A stretch of DNA of 64,000 nt from Paramacrobiotus metropolitanus (lineage: Eukaryota > Tardigrada > Eutardigrada > Parachela > Macrobiotidae), in the NCBI RefSeq assembly GCF_019649055.1, contig NW_026570286.1:740309-804308 (forward strand). Direction: 5' to 3'. This document shows, piece by piece, positions 22,151 through 33,309 of the stretch; positions within the stretch are counted from its first letter, which is position 1; every line of letters begins with the position of its first letter. The notes beneath the pieces are model-generated. The model was not told where the DNA came from. It did no database searches and worked only from the letters and a program-made list of their open reading frames with translations. Made by a program: the position numbers and the translations under genes.

Positions 22151-23540
22151 TTAATCAAGGTCACTGGCGACGATTATCACCTGGTTCGCCTGACCTTCCA
22201 GTTCACGTCGGTCTGCTGATACTGGCTGCGACGGTTCATTACTCGTCGATGAAGCCGGTTGAAGGTCACTATCCAAGATCACATTTCGTCGGTGAGTCAC
22301 ATTCTCTTGAGACGTGGTTTCGACAACTGAGCTGGTCCCTTCCATCGCATCGTCTTCTTGTACGACGCTCACAATTGGTTCCACAACGTGAACCACTGAC
22401 TCCACCCGCTGATACTTTGGGGGTGAATCTTCTCGTTCAGTGCTTGATGACCTTTTACTTGCGCCCGAGTCAAAGGTCGCATAAAATGCAGCTCTCTGTT
22501 GCCATCTTTTATCCTGTGGGTCGGGTGTTCGGTTCCGCGTTTGTTCGCGTCTTTTGTCCCATGACCTTTCAGGTGTTGACATTCTGACATTGCGATTCCG
22601 GAATGCAACTCCCATCGGCACCTGATGCCCTTGTTTTTCAGGCTCTGCACGGAACGTCTCCGCACGCCGTTTTTGAATACTCATTTCCGTAACTTCGTCT
22701 CCATGGCGCACCCATCCTCTTCCGCCACGGTAATCTCGGTCGCGGGAACGTTCGCGTGACCTTTCACTGTGGTAATCGCGTGTCCTTTCACGAGAATGTT
22801 CACGTGACCTTTCGCTCCGTCGTTCCGAAATCCGTTCATGTTCACGTGAATGTCCGCGTGACCTTTCTCTATGCGGGGGCGATCGAGGTCGAATGAAACC
22901 TTCGTCCCGTTTAAAACTTCTGAGTGCTTGCAGCACATCGCTTTCGGTTCGACGAGATTTACGTAGATTATCCATACGTCTTTCGACTTCCTTCTTTATG
23001 TATGGTGCCGGCGCGAACCCGTCTTGCAATCGTTTCTTCTCCCGCAACAGCATTTTGAATATCTCGTCTGACATAGCAGCTGGATCTTTCGTTAACGTTT
23101 CAATTTGAATGATAAGCGACTGTCGTACGAGTTGCATTTCGTCTTCATTAAGGCTGGCCATGCCCGTGGGTGCAGCTAAACCCGACGTACTGGGCAACGC
23201 CTCTCGTGCGGCCTGTTCGCTTGTCTCTTATTTTCCGAGACACTTCAAGCGCGGAGTTCGTCTTCCATTTGCTGAACTCGCATCTTCTCCTGGTCCTCTT
23301 CGAATTTCTTCCTTTCTTCTTCTTCGTTTTATCTCCGTTTAACCCATCTGTTTGACCTTCTCCCATTTCGGGTAGCAGAGGTGGTTCGAAAAATGGCTTC
23401 TGTTGTGTGACTGAGTCATTTTTTCGGACTCCGCTCTGATCTGTCTTCTTTCCGTTAGCTTTATCCGTTTCGGGTAGTAGAGGTGGTTCGAAAAAGGTTT
23501 TTCCGAATCTTTTGAGTACACTCTGTTGCCTTTTCCTCAT
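22151..23540 (-). CDS. Post-integrase ORF with an RS/RE-rich domain
   Basis: The frame 23540-23148 carries two FFEPPLLPE repeats and a basic patch. The overlapping 348-codon frame 23197-22151 starts MPSTSGLAAPTGMASLNEDE, is helical for 120 residues, then has an RS/RE block (residues about 105-150, RERSRGHSREHERISERRSE and similar). It ends in an acidic Ser/Val-rich tail. RS domains usually act in nuclear RNA processing or as nuclear signals. Part of the block is written by the octamer (GAAAGGTCACG codes ERS plus R). There is no signal peptide or membrane segment, so it is not an envelope. Confidence 0.6.
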
Positions 23541-24561
23541 CTGGTAATGGAGGGTGCCATGGTTTCAACCGGTCGATCGAAACCACCTTCAAGTCTGCTT
23601 CCTTCTTCGGGTTCTGCTCAATGACCTCGGCTTCGTTTGGTCGCGGAAACTGAGAATTTTCCACACTTTATCGTATTTCGACTTAAAGTCCGATTGGTTT
23701 TTCTTTTTTTCCTTGTTTCGTATCCTTTGGTAGCCGTATCACGAAATCTCCCACTTTAAAGTTCGGCTCAGACTTCTTCTTGTTGTAAATCTCCGCGTTC
23801 TTCTCATAAGCGTCTTTAATATTACACCGTGCCACTTCTTCTGCAAAGGTCAAGTTCTTTTTCATGGTCTCTACCCATTCATCTGGAGTTCCGTAATCAT
23901 CGGGTATATTCGTTTTTGTAACCACATCTTCCGGCATTGTCATTTCTCTGCCGTGTAGCATATAGTATGCTGAATATCCCGTTGTGGCGTGTACGACTCT
24001 GTTCATCGCCGAAATAACATATGGGAGATACTTGTTAAACTTTCGCTCATTTCCCGCTTTTAGGTATTGCGCCAAGCCATCAGCAATCGTCTGCATCTGT
24101 CTCTCCACTTGGCCTTGACCTTCTGGGTGATACGCCGTTCCAAATGTGTGTTTAATTTTAAACACATTGGTGACCTTTGCCAATACTTCAGCTGTAAAGT
24201 GTCGTCCGCGATCCGTATGCAGGATGTGCGGTGCTCCGTGTACCAATATCACGTGCTTCACGAATACTTTAGCGAATTCTTTAGCCGTTGCTGTTTTCAT
24301 CGGTACCGCGATCACGTATTTCGTCAGTTGGTCGATAAATACCGCTATGTACTTGTATCCACGTTTCTTGGTCGGTAACAAAGGTCCTTTCAAGTCAGCA
24401 TATACTCGGAAGAACGGATGTCCCACTTTAATCTCTTGCAGCTTTCCAGGTGGACATTTCCTCGGTGTTTTACGGAACTGACATCCTTGACAGGCGAGTA
24501 TGTAATTCTTCACGTCTGTACTCATCCTGTCCCAGTAATATCGGAGTCTTATTGCTGACAA
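23461..24561 (-). CDS. Integrase of the Gypsy element
   Basis: CQGCQFRKTP completes the zinc finger. The DDE core shows VYADLKGPLLP, LHTDRGRHFTAEV and YHPEGQGQVERQMQ (D, D, E). After KVGDFVIRLPK the C-terminal domain passes into another frame and ends VVSIDRLKPWHPP near 23570, as in Gypsy integrases. Two frame changes near 23680 lie in A- and C-runs. No chromodomain was recognised. Confidence 0.92.
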
Positions 24562-25747
24562 TGTTTTCGAATCCCAAATGTCCCGCTGCTTTCTCGTCGT
24601 GCAATGCGTGGATTATTGCTCTTCGCATGGACAACGGAACAACATATGACCTTTCAAGTTTTCCATTTTTATCCTTTACTCGGTATAATATACCATTCCA
24701 TAACTGGTAATGCGCTTCAAATTTCGATCTTGTTTCCGCGTCTGGTAGGTGTTCCAATTCGTCTATGATCATTGCCAGATGGGGATCTTTCAATTGTTTG
24801 TTTCGCAATTGTAGATTGGAGTCATCCTCCTCTTCTTCGTCACCTTGCAGGTTAACGATGCGCACTGTTGCTGTACTGAGTTCGTTCCAATCTCTGATGA
24901 CCTTGCATCGCGGTAGCGGTTTGTACCTCTTTTTCGTCTGTTTTGGGAATCTCAGCAACTTTATTGGACACTCGTTCAACGCTTGTGTAACTTTGTCCGT
25001 TTCCCAAAGGTCATCTCCTTTCTCCGCTGCTTTATCAAGTCCAGTGACCTTTCCATAATGAACTTCGGCCTCTGCTTCAAGTCCGGTGACCCTTAAGTCA
25101 CTAACGGTAGGCAACCAACTTTTTACACGATTCACATTAGCTTCTATTTCAGCCGACTCATTCGCCGTAGCTGAAGTAACCTTTAATCGTTTCCCCCTCT
25201 GTTCCACCATCTGCAGGAACAGCTGTCCAACTTCAATTGCCGGTTCCTTCGTATCAAACTCCTTCTTGTAATCCTCGAAGTTTGGAATCTCATCGAATTC
25301 CTCTTCTTGACACGTCGGGCCTTCGATTGGCGCTCTTGATAACGCGTCCGCGTTGTCGCAATATCTCCCCGGTTTATATTCAATTTTAAACTGGTGACCT
25401 TGTAGTGCCATTGCCCATCTTGTCAAACGCGGGTTCATTCCAACTTTGTTCGTCTCTGACCTTAGCAGATTGGTCAGCGCCTGATGATCCGTCCTTACGG
25501 TGAACTCTGCGTAATCAATGTACGGCTTAAATTTCCTGACAGCGAACACAACTGCCAGACATTCCCATTCCGTTACACCGTAATTTTTCTCCGCTCCATG
25601 TAAGACACGACTGGCGTACGCGATCGGATGTCCATCTTGTGACAGTACGGCTCCGATTCCTTCTTTGCTCGCGTCGCATTCAATGACGGTCGGTTTCGCG
25701 GGGTCAAACTTTGCCAGTACTGGACCTTCACACAACAACTTCTTCAA
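24470..25747 (-). CDS. RNase H, linker and integrase zinc finger of the Gypsy element
   Basis: 425 codons. RNase H shows VIECDASKEGIGAVLSQDG, YGVTEWECLAVVFAVRKF, FTVRTDHQAL and YCDNADALSR (catalytic D, E, D, D). A linker of about 170 residues with repeated KVT words follows. The C-terminal part holds the two His of the integrase HHCC finger (HALHDEKAAGHLGFE); the CC pair is in the next frame. The break lies in an A-run near 24570. Confidence 0.92.
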   Translation of the reverse strand: MKKLLCEGPVLAKFDPAKPTVIECDASKEGIGAVLSQDGHPIAYASRVLHGAEKNYGVTEWECLAVVFAVRKFKPYIDYAEFTVRTDHQALTNLLRSETNKVGMNPRLTRWAMALQGHQFKIEYKPGRYCDNADALSRAPIEGPTCQEEEFDEIPNFEDYKKEFDTKEPAIEVGQLFLQMVEQRGKRLKVTSATANESAEIEANVNRVKSWLPTVSDLRVTGLEAEAEVHYGKVTGLDKAAEKGDDLWETDKVTQALNECPIKLLRFPKQTKKRYKPLPRCKVIRDWNELSTATVRIVNLQGDEEEEDDSNLQLRNKQLKDPHLAMIIDELEHLPDAETRSKFEAHYQLWNGILYRVKDKNGKLERSYVVPLSMRRAIIHALHDEKAAGHLGFENIVSNKTPILLGQDEYRREELHTRLSRMSVP

Positions 25748-26736
25748 ACTATTGAACTCTTCTTCATGTACTGCCGTCCAGTCCTTTTCACGTGCTTATC
25801 TTGTCTCAGCAGTTCATATAAGTGGGAAGTCTTCTGTGCGTATCCCATTATGAATTTGCGATAATAGTTCGCCAGTCCAAGGAATGACCTTAATTGTCTT
25901 TCAGTCTGAGGCCGTTTGAATTCGGAGACCGCGGTGACCTTTTCCGGGTCCATTCGAATTCCGTCCTCGCTGAGTATATGACCCAGAAATCCCATTTGTC
26001 TCATTCCAAATTCGCACTTGGTTGGTTTAATCGTGAATCCCGCTTCAACCAGACTCATTAAGACATTTCGCAGGTTCTGCATGAAGATCGCCCAAGTCTT
26101 TCCGGCGAAGATTACGTCGTCAATGTACCCGAAAACGCAACCCTTTCTTTTCGAAAGTACTTTATCCATACACAATTGAAATGTTGCTGGTCCGTTGCAG
26201 ACTCCAAATGGCATTCTTTTAAATCGGTACATTCCATCTTGTGTTACAAAAGTCGTCTTGTTGATTGACGCTGGATCCATTGGGATCTGCCAGAATCCAC
26301 TTTGTAAGTCCATTTTTCCGTAATATTTGTTGCCTGCACACGCGTCAAGCAATTCATCTGGGTTCGGTAGCGGATAATTGTTCTTTCTTGTTAACTTATT
26401 AAGCATGATATAGTTGACGCAAAATCGCGTTCCCATTGTTCCGTCGCCATTTTTCTTTACTGCCAGCACGACTGGGAAACTCCACTCGGCGTCTGACGGC
26501 TCGATTACATCTTGTGCCAACATCTCTTCGATATGCTTCGTTATAAACTCACGGCCTGTCCAACTCGTTCTGGCCGGGTTACATTTTACTGGTTTCGCAT
26601 CTCCCGTATCGATTACGGGTGACCCCTTCACATCTCCATACGGTTTCTTTGATGTGGGTAAGACCTTCCAGAATTCCCAGAATGCGTTGTACACGTCGTT
26701 TTTCTGCTCTTGGGTAAGGTCAGGTCCCAATTTCAA
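25744..26736 (-). CDS. Reverse transcriptase of the Gypsy element
   Basis: 330 codons covering the palm and fingers: AEWSFPVVLAVKKNGDGT, RFCVNYIMLNKLT, KMDLQSGFWQIPMD, FKRMPFGVCNGPATFQ, the catalytic GYIDDVIFAGK, MGFLGHILSEDGIRMDPEKV and RSFLGLANYYRKFI. All motifs are intact. One frame break at an A-run near 25790 separates it from the RNase H connection. Confidence 0.95.
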   Translation of the reverse strand: MKLGPDLTQEQKNDVYNAFWEFWKVLPTSKKPYGDVKGSPVIDTGDAKPVKCNPARTSWTGREFITKHIEEMLAQDVIEPSDAEWSFPVVLAVKKNGDGTMGTRFCVNYIMLNKLTRKNNYPLPNPDELLDACAGNKYYGKMDLQSGFWQIPMDPASINKTTFVTQDGMYRFKRMPFGVCNGPATFQLCMDKVLSKRKGCVFGYIDDVIFAGKTWAIFMQNLRNVLMSLVEAGFTIKPTKCEFGMRQMGFLGHILSEDGIRMDPEKVTAVSEFKRPQTERQLRSFLGLANYYRKFIMGYAQKTSHLYELLRQDKHVKRTGRQYMKKSSIV

Positions 26737-27136
26737 GTTTTCGATTATCTTTTGTAAGTTCAGCTTTCGTTGTATCGTCCACCTCAGGGTCTTCGAGTAC
26801 GTTCTTTACTGTCCCTGCGTTGACCTTTACATTCTCCATATGTTCATACGGCTCAACATAGCCGAGAAGCTGATTTTTCTTCACGATTCGGTATTTGCTA
26901 CTATGATTCGCGATGACGATTTCGAAGTATTTTCCCCTGTGGTCCGTCACTCCTGCCAACGGTTGCACTTCAGTTTCCACTTGTGGGACCGGTGTAAACA
27001 TCAACTTGTTTTGAGCCGGTGCATATTTTCCCATCTTGACCTTTACACGTGTGCAGTTTGACGGTTTCAGTTTAATTCTTTGATCACTGTAGACTTTAAT
27101 CACGTCTTTCGACATTCTAGCTTTTTCCACTTTCAA
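26720..27136 (-). CDS. Beta-rich segment preceding RT
   Basis: IKLKPSNCTRVKVKMGKYAP, VTDHRGKYFEIVIANHSSKY and KNQLLGYVEPYE resemble the beta-strand segment that lies between protease and RT in many Gypsy polyproteins. It overlaps the RT frame at its end, and the frame change falls around 26730-26770. Confidence 0.6.
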   Translation of the reverse strand: MKVEKARMSKDVIKVYSDQRIKLKPSNCTRVKVKMGKYAPAQNKLMFTPVPQVETEVQPLAGVTDHRGKYFEIVIANHSSKYRIVKKNQLLGYVEPYEHMENVKVNAGTVKNVLEDPEVDDTTKAELTKDNRKLEIGT

Positions 27137-27199
27137 TCTTCTGACTTTAATATCCTTTTTCTTTTTTCTTCATCTACTTCGTCATCCTCATCCAAGTCC

Positions 27200-28912
27200 A
27201 TTAAATCCTCTTGCCCGAGAGGTCACTTACACCTGAATCTTCCGAAGTTGTTGAGTTATCGCTTGAACTCGTCCACTCGGAGTCGGAGTTACTGCTCTCA
27301 TATTCTTGTGCAGTGGCTTGACCTTTGTCAGCCTTTTCGAGGGCGTTCATCAACTCCCTCGTCTTCCGATGAAAGGTCACTTTCGTTTTCTCGCGAATCG
27401 CTAAGTTTTTTCGTTTTCGAATTTTTGAGCAGAGGTTTGTCCCCTTCTTTGCCTTTCGTCCATTTCGTGCAGCGACTCTTGGGTGACTCTACTACTCGAA
27501 TTCTCGTTGGTGACCTTTCTGATTGGTCGGAGTTTGACCTTTCTTCGTCCGATTTTGACTTTTCCAGTTCATTTATTTCTTCGGGACTCGTTAATATTTT
27601 TCGGTCCACTCGACCGGCGGACATTCCTCACCGTTATCGAGTGACCTTTCCCGTTTTTTGCCTCAGTTACTGGGTTTTGCTGTTCATTCGATATTCGTTC
27701 AACTTTTAAACTGCTTCCACATTTCGCCTCTGTCCGTTAACATCTGCGCAATGTCGAAAGCCGACTTTGAACTTTCTTCTGTTTCGTTCGATTGTCCTTC
27801 GGCTATCTCTTGAGCTGGTTCCTCTTTCTCTGCTTCTTTGACAGTCCCTTTATTGGTTTCATCCTGTTGAACTGTTTCGTAACCTTTAGGTCGGTTAGGA
27901 CCAACAAAGATGCAGTTTGCCATCAGCTCTTCGGTGACCCATTCATCATTTGGAATCGTTTCATACATGCACCATGTATCACCGCCTCGTTCGGGGTAGT
28001 CCACTCCATCTGGATCTGGTGCAAAGGTCACCTTTTTCTTTTGCACTAATCCCGGTAACCTTCTTTTCCGGGTAACCTGTAGTTCTCGCATCTCTTTTAC
28101 GTCAAATTTGGGATTTCTTCCTCGAATTTCTTCCAGTATTTCTCGAATGCTTTTTCGTTTCCTCTTTAACGCGTTGTAGTACACTTCAAGTGATTCGTAG
28201 ACGGGTGTGCCAAGTCCTGCCGGGAAAATAATCGTTCTCCTTCTCCTTTATACATGTGGTTCACACGGAAGTCCCAGAAAAGGTCAACTCTCGCTTCTTC
28301 CCACATTTCTCCTTCCTCGGTCATTTCTTCTATCTCTCGTTCAAATCTCCTTTCTGTTGCTACCGGATCGAGAGGATCTTGGATTCCTTTCGACACGTTG
28401 CAACCAATGGTTTAGCCATCTGCCTCTTCCAATTATAAAACTTTCCACACATGACAACCACGTTCGATATCTATTCCAGTGATACCGTTCGATGTGTGGT
28501 TTCCACATTTCGTTTGTCCGCATGATGCTTTTCGCTTTCTTTTGGGCATGACCTTTAAGGTCTGCTAATGCGGCATTACATCTTGGCCATTCTGAAGGGT
28601 CATCTTGAGAGGCATTTTCACAACACTCCGCGCATTCCCATTGTGGTTGCACTCTACACGGATCCTCAAAGTAACCGTGGTGACAACTCCGGCTCGTTCT
28701 TCTGGAGTTAATGTCCTTTGACTCGCTTCAGGTTTAACCTGTTCCTGTACTGTGGTATCTTCCTCACATTCGATTGGAGTCACGCTTTTATCCTCAGAGG
28801 ATATTTCAATAACCTCTGGTTCTTTTTCTGTTCGGTGACCTTTCAATTGTTCGAGTGCCTTGTCGCGGATTTCGCTTGTAAACATCTGTTCCTCTTCAAC
28901 TATTCGTTTCAA
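27200..28912 (-). CDS. Accessory region between protease and RT
   Basis: At least four consecutive frames: 28912-28565 (acidic, ISSEDKS), 28652-28341 (Cys-rich WECAECCENAS and a Trp-rich stretch), 28396-28166 and 28184-27699 (basic, then GGDTWCMYETIPNDEWV, then Glu-rich), and 27624-27328 (Ser/Asp/Lys-rich). The 28184-27699 frame is the longest and looks globular. I recognise no family. The region has no counterpart in ordinary Gypsy elements. Confidence 0.45.
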
Positions 28913-28959
28913 AACTCGTAACCTTTCACTCTTTTATCCTTCCCCACTTTAGCCGTCTT

Positions 28960-29530
28960 TATTTCCAGTGCCTCTGGTACTGGATAGGCTTTGCCCACTC
29001 CATGTCTGGCACAAGAGATTGTTTCGCTGCAACTGCCGCTTCTTTCTGTGTGGCAATTATCTCTTCAATCGTTGGTGACCTTTCGGTAGCAGGTCGTGGT
29101 TCGAAAAGGGTTCCTTTGAGATTCACGTTCTGTTACTTCCTCTTTGGTTTTATCTGGTAGCCTTTCATTTGGGTAGCAGATCGTGGTTCGAAAAGGTTCG
29201 AATTACGCTCTCGTTCCAAGTTCTCAGTTGCTGGTGACCTTTCGTCTTCCTTTCCCAGTGCCTCTGGTACTGGGATAACTTCTTCCAACTTTTCCATTTT
29301 CATTTTTCGTTTCCAGTGCCTCTGGTACTGGGATAATTTCTTCCTGCTGCACTTTTGTCATTCCTGGTGCCTCTGGTACTGGGATGACCTTTTCTTCCCT
29401 TCTGTGTCAGCAAGGTCCGATTTAATGTCTTTTCGATCTCCTGCTGGATTACTTGCAACTGCTCAAATGGTGACAATTCTTTTCGCGTCATCTTTTTCTT
29501 TTCGTTTCCCGGTGCCTCTGGTACTGGGAT
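28960..29530 (-). repeat. Five dispersed copies of a VPEAPG-coding repeat
   Basis: CCAGTGCCTCTGGTACTGG or a one-base variant occurs near 28966, 29258, 29311, 29364 and 29506 on the plus strand. In sense it reads IPVPEAPG or IPVPEALE where the frame allows. The copies sit at irregular spacing in the region just 3' of the protease core. Confidence 0.85.
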
Positions 29531-30670
29531 TAGCGCTTTATTAACAGTTTGAGCCTTTTCCTGTTTTGCAAGTTCGGTGACCTTTCCGACTTGAACCTTG
29601 GCGACTGGTTTGGGGTCATCTTCTTTTTCTTCTTCGCCTTCATTATCCATCAGTACAAATTTCTTTTCCAAGAAGTCGAATCCCAGCAACACCTGTACGT
29701 CGTCACACTTCGGTCGGACGTAGAAGGAATGTTCGCTTGTCTTCTTTCGTAAGGTCACTGGTGCTACGCAGTAATGCGTCACTAGGAATCCTGACGTTCC
29801 GCTAATTCCGTTTATTTTCACCAGTCTATCTGGTGGCAATGGGAGCATATGAAGTCCATTCTTCTCGCAAAACGGTTTGCTGATCAACGACGTCTCAGCG
29901 CCGGTGTCCAGCATTGCGTTGACCTTTATGTCTCCCACTTTCACTTCGTGTGTGTATGCTTCAATTCTCTTGGGCAGTTTTCCATTTTGAATCTTCAGTG
30001 TATGAATCTTACATTTCACAGGGATGAGCGATACTGGTCCTGGATCCATATCGGGAAGCACTTGTCCTTTTGCTGGAGTGCTATGACCTTTCAATATCTC
30101 GCTCAACTTATCAATCCTATGTGGAACGTTAGTCCGAACATCGTAATATTTTCGCGGCTTTTCTTTATTTATTTGCTTCTCTGTAGTCATTTTACCACTG
30201 GTAACCTTTTCCACATTCTGCACTTGCTCATTTGCTTTTGTGCTATCCATGTGACCTTTAGTCACTTCATTTATCGTCTGATGGATCAATTCCTCTTTAC
30301 GGTTTTCATTTCGTTTATCTCTCAGCTTCTCAATGACTTCATTTGTTATTTGGTCAGCTCGCTTCAATTCGTCTTCTTCACCATCTCTCATCTCCTCTGG
30401 TGACCTTTCATATGTGACCATATTATATCCCTTTTCGGTCATCCATTCAATCACCTTTGCAGACACTTCATTGTTCGTTTTCGTCGGATCGATTTGTGAA
30501 GACATTCCGTCTGTTCGGGTTGGTGACTTGTCATTGGCATCTTTTTGCAGTGCCTCCGATAAGTCCCGTGACCTTTCAACTGCGCCACCCTGTTGCATTT
30601 GCGCCATCTCGTTTGACCGTCCTTTTTGTGCATTTTGCGCTAAGTCCTGTGACCTTTCGTTGCGCTTCAT
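29300..30670 (-). CDS. Retropepsin (protease) ORF with long flanking linkers
   Basis: 456 codons. The N-terminal 200 residues are charged and low-complexity. The aspartic protease domain follows: KVGDIKVNAMLDTGAETSLI carries the catalytic DTG, then LVKINGISGTSGF and VLLGFDFLEKK near its end. It would mature the polyprotein. The C-terminal part has the VPEAPG repeat. The separation from RT by about 2.6 kb of other ORFs is unusual; most Gypsy elements have PR directly before RT. Confidence 0.9.
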   Translation of the reverse strand: MKRNERSQDLAQNAQKGRSNEMAQMQQGGAVERSRDLSEALQKDANDKSPTRTDGMSSQIDPTKTNNEVSAKVIEWMTEKGYNMVTYERSPEEMRDGEEDELKRADQITNEVIEKLRDKRNENRKEELIHQTINEVTKGHMDSTKANEQVQNVEKVTSGKMTTEKQINKEKPRKYYDVRTNVPHRIDKLSEILKGHSTPAKGQVLPDMDPGPVSLIPVKCKIHTLKIQNGKLPKRIEAYTHEVKVGDIKVNAMLDTGAETSLISKPFCEKNGLHMLPLPPDRLVKINGISGTSGFLVTHYCVAPVTLRKKTSEHSFYVRPKCDDVQVLLGFDFLEKKFVLMDNEGEEEKEDDPKPVAKVQVGKVTELAKQEKAQTVNKALIPVPEAPGNEKKKMTRKELSPFEQLQVIQQEIEKTLNRTLLTQKGRKGHPSTRGTRNDKSAAGRNYPSTRGTGNEK

Positions 30671-30728
30671 GACAAATCCGCCGTTTGTCAGCTTTTGTAA
30701 GGGGACTTTTTCTCCGTAATTCGGCGGT

Positions 30729-31453
30729 TTATCCTGTGGCGGAGCATGAATGATTCCAGTCAGCGAATGTCTTCTTATATTCCTCTGGATTGAATACTGG
30801 GACTGGGTTCGGTGACCCTTGCGCTGGTTTCCCGGTAACCAACTCTTCTAGTCGCTTTCTTTCACATTGCGTTCGCAACTGTTGCATGTCCCAGTAATCC
30901 TCTTGTGACATTCGCGCTTTCTGTTTCGCTTTGTGTCACGGGTACCCACATCCCGTGATTGCCGTTCGGTCTGTAGGCCACTTTTGCCACTTCCTTCTGT
31001 TGTAGTGTTACTGCGTCCACAAGTGAGTCGTCGGAGTTCTGTGCCATTTCTTATTCTTTTGCTGCGCTGTTCGCAGTGTCAAGTCTGTTTCTTGACCTTT
31101 AACACGACGCTGTCGCCGTGACCTTTGCATTCGCACTCGCTCCTTGACCTTTAACTTGACTTTTCCAGCAGAAGGTGACCTTTCATCTTTACTAATGACG
31201 GTGATATTCTGCTTAATCCATTCTTGCCTTATTCGCTTCTCTTCTTCGTCTTCTGAACAATTCCAAAACTTTGGCTTTGGTTCCCGTAACAATCGCACCT
31301 TGGCTCATTTGCCTTGTCGTTTTCTGCCAAAATTTTTCGGAATTTTGCGTGCTGTTCATTTTCCTCTTGCGCAGTGTCGTTCTGCGGTTTCTTCTGATTC
31401 AGGAGCGCCTGTTGAATCTTTGCATTTCGTTGTGCGCGTCGTTGCGCTAACAC
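30729..31453 (-). CDS. Charged linker ORFs between gag and protease
   Basis: Overlapping open frames give Gln/Lys/Arg-rich helical sequence (AQRRAQRNAKIQQALLNQ, EEEKRIRQEWIKQN) with octamer-coded KVK/KGQ words. No family is recognised, and frame breaks prevent a single model. It may be the C-terminus of gag or a separate spacer. Confidence 0.35.
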
Positions 31454-31870
31454 TTCTTCGCTGCAGTACGGTGACCTTTGATTTTGCTGTACTTTTGCAG
31501 TGTCGCGCTACCGTCACGACAATTTCCACTCGCAGTACCCTTCTGCGGTGACCTTTGGTCCCTTTGCGCTTCCACTCGCAGTACCATTCTGCGGTGACCT
31601 TTTATCCACTTGATGTTTCCACTCGCAGTACCATTCTGCGGTGACCTTTCACTTTGTGACGGTATCCCTATGACCGTTCCATTTCCTCTTTGCGGTGACG
31701 GCATCCATATAGCCGTTTCTCTTGCTGTGACGGCATCCATCTAGCCGTTTCTTGTGGTTGCGGCATCCATATAGCCGGTCCACTTTGCTTTTTCGCTGAC
31801 GGCATCCATATAGCCGTCGCAGTGGTCACATTCACTGCAGTACCATTCTGCAGTGGTGACCTTTCCCTTT
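31450..31870. repeat. Tandem repeat block with embedded octamer
   Basis: Two repeat families. One, about 31-60 bp apart, contains TGCGGTGACCTTT next to CACTCGCAGTACC (near 31470, 31540, 31590, 31635, 31850); in sense it codes for QNGTASGN-like peptides. The other is GACGGCATCCATATAGCCGT, in about five copies between 31690 and 31820. The block sits between nucleocapsid and protease regions. Confidence 0.85.
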
Positions 31871-33309
31871 ATCCGGTGGTTTGGTCGGGTCGATCAGTAG
31901 GCTCACCGGTGCCTACTGGCATCTTGCCTGTTTTCCCGCAACCGTTATTATATTGGCCGCCACCCTGTTGGTAGTTTCTTGGCCGCCGCCATTGTTCTGG
32001 CCTCCTCTGAAGTTTCCGCGGCCGAAGCCTCTGTTTCTTCCTCTGAAGCCGCCGCGGCCGAAGCCTCCACGGCCGAAGCCGCCATTCTGGCCACCGCCAT
32101 TTCCATTTCCGTAGTTCCGTTTCCATTCCCTTGTTGGTTTTGGAAGTTTGCCTTATGTTGGTACCATTGGGTGATGAGGTCATATCCGTTTGCGACCGCT
32201 GGGCGCCAGCCACCTATAGCTCGGAGGCGTTGCCACTCGTTAAAGGCAAACAGATTCGGGTTCTGTTCTGGTGGTGTATTGGCGAACTTGCACCCTGTGT
32301 CTGATGGTTGCCGTACATACAGTACTGGCACATCTGCACGTTGTTCGCCACCCATCCATCAATCATCTGGAACTTGAACTCTGTTCGTGATCCTTGATTC
32401 TGCTGTTGATTCCTCTGAAGTTTCCTTGACCTTGACCTCGTCCCTGGTTCTGGAAGTTCCCTGACCTCCATTCCAGTTTCCATTTCCGTATCCGTTTCCG
32501 CCGAAGTTTCCGTTACCCTCCTTGTTGTGGTAACCCCATATTCGAGGCATATTCTGAGGTGGCGGCTGGGCTATATTCTGGGGAGCCACATTCTGGGCTA
32601 CTGGCCTCACCTGGGCCGCTGCCTGTATCGCTGCCACCATTGCGTATGTTAACGGTTGCCCGGTCTGACTGTCGATAAAGGTCCTTTGTGACCTCTTGGG
32701 CCGGCGCCTCTCTACGGTACTCGACTGGCTGTTGGACTGCGCGGCCGCCATCCTCTGTTGCGGTACATTTTCAACTTGGCCTTGGCGGATGGTCACGTAT
32801 TCCTGATTACGTTGACCTTTAGGCGCCTTATATTTATCTTCCCGCTGACCAGTGACGGAAGAAATCTTTGATTTCGGTTGGAGTCCTGCACTGTTGTGCG
32901 TAGTGCCTTATAAAGGTCACCATCCACTCTACATCCTTCGGATCAGGAATCCGACTGCCTGCTTTTCAGTTATGATCCTCTTCGCCTTAGAGTTTCATAA
33001 TCGCTTGATAAAACTGATCAAGCGATTCCTCCGAGGTCAAATTTCCTTGCCATGGCTTCTCGTAAGCCAAGAACTTCCTCGTCACGGTCTCCATATTCAT
33101 CTTTAAACTTGGCCATCCATTCTGTAATGGTGTATTCCGTTTCTTCTGGAGTGCGATTTCTCTCCTTCGAACCAGGTCTTCGCCGGTCCTTTGACTGCGC
33201 TGGCTATTTCAATCAAAATCTGATCGTCAGTGAGATGATATGTCCGTTGGGTGTCTTTGACCAATTGTGTCCACCCATTCACTGCGTCGCGACTTCCATC
33301 AAAGGTCAC
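31870..33309 (-). CDS. Gag capsid and nucleocapsid region
   Basis: It starts FDGSRDAVNGWTQLVKDTQ and continues LIEIASAVKGPAKTWFEGE, the helical capsid signature of Ty3/Gypsy gags, with conserved helices to about 32850 (EWMAKF, YGDRDEE, KDVEWMVTF). The nucleocapsid part is Gln/Pro-rich, then Asn/Gly-rich. It carries a CCHC knuckle around 32320 (CQYCMYGNHQTQGC across an indel) and an RGG/FG block near 32000-32110 (GFGRGGFGRGGFRG). It would package the RNA. There are several frame breaks, and the exact start and end are not fixed. Confidence 0.75.

Noticed and set aside
22151-23197. RS-rich 3' ORF as an envelope gene
   Set aside because: No signal peptide, membrane anchor or cleavage motif; its composition is nuclear-type.
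31450-31870. Tandem repeats considered as a CRISPR array
   Set aside because: Spacers are short and repetitive, the units code in frame in places, and the host is an animal.
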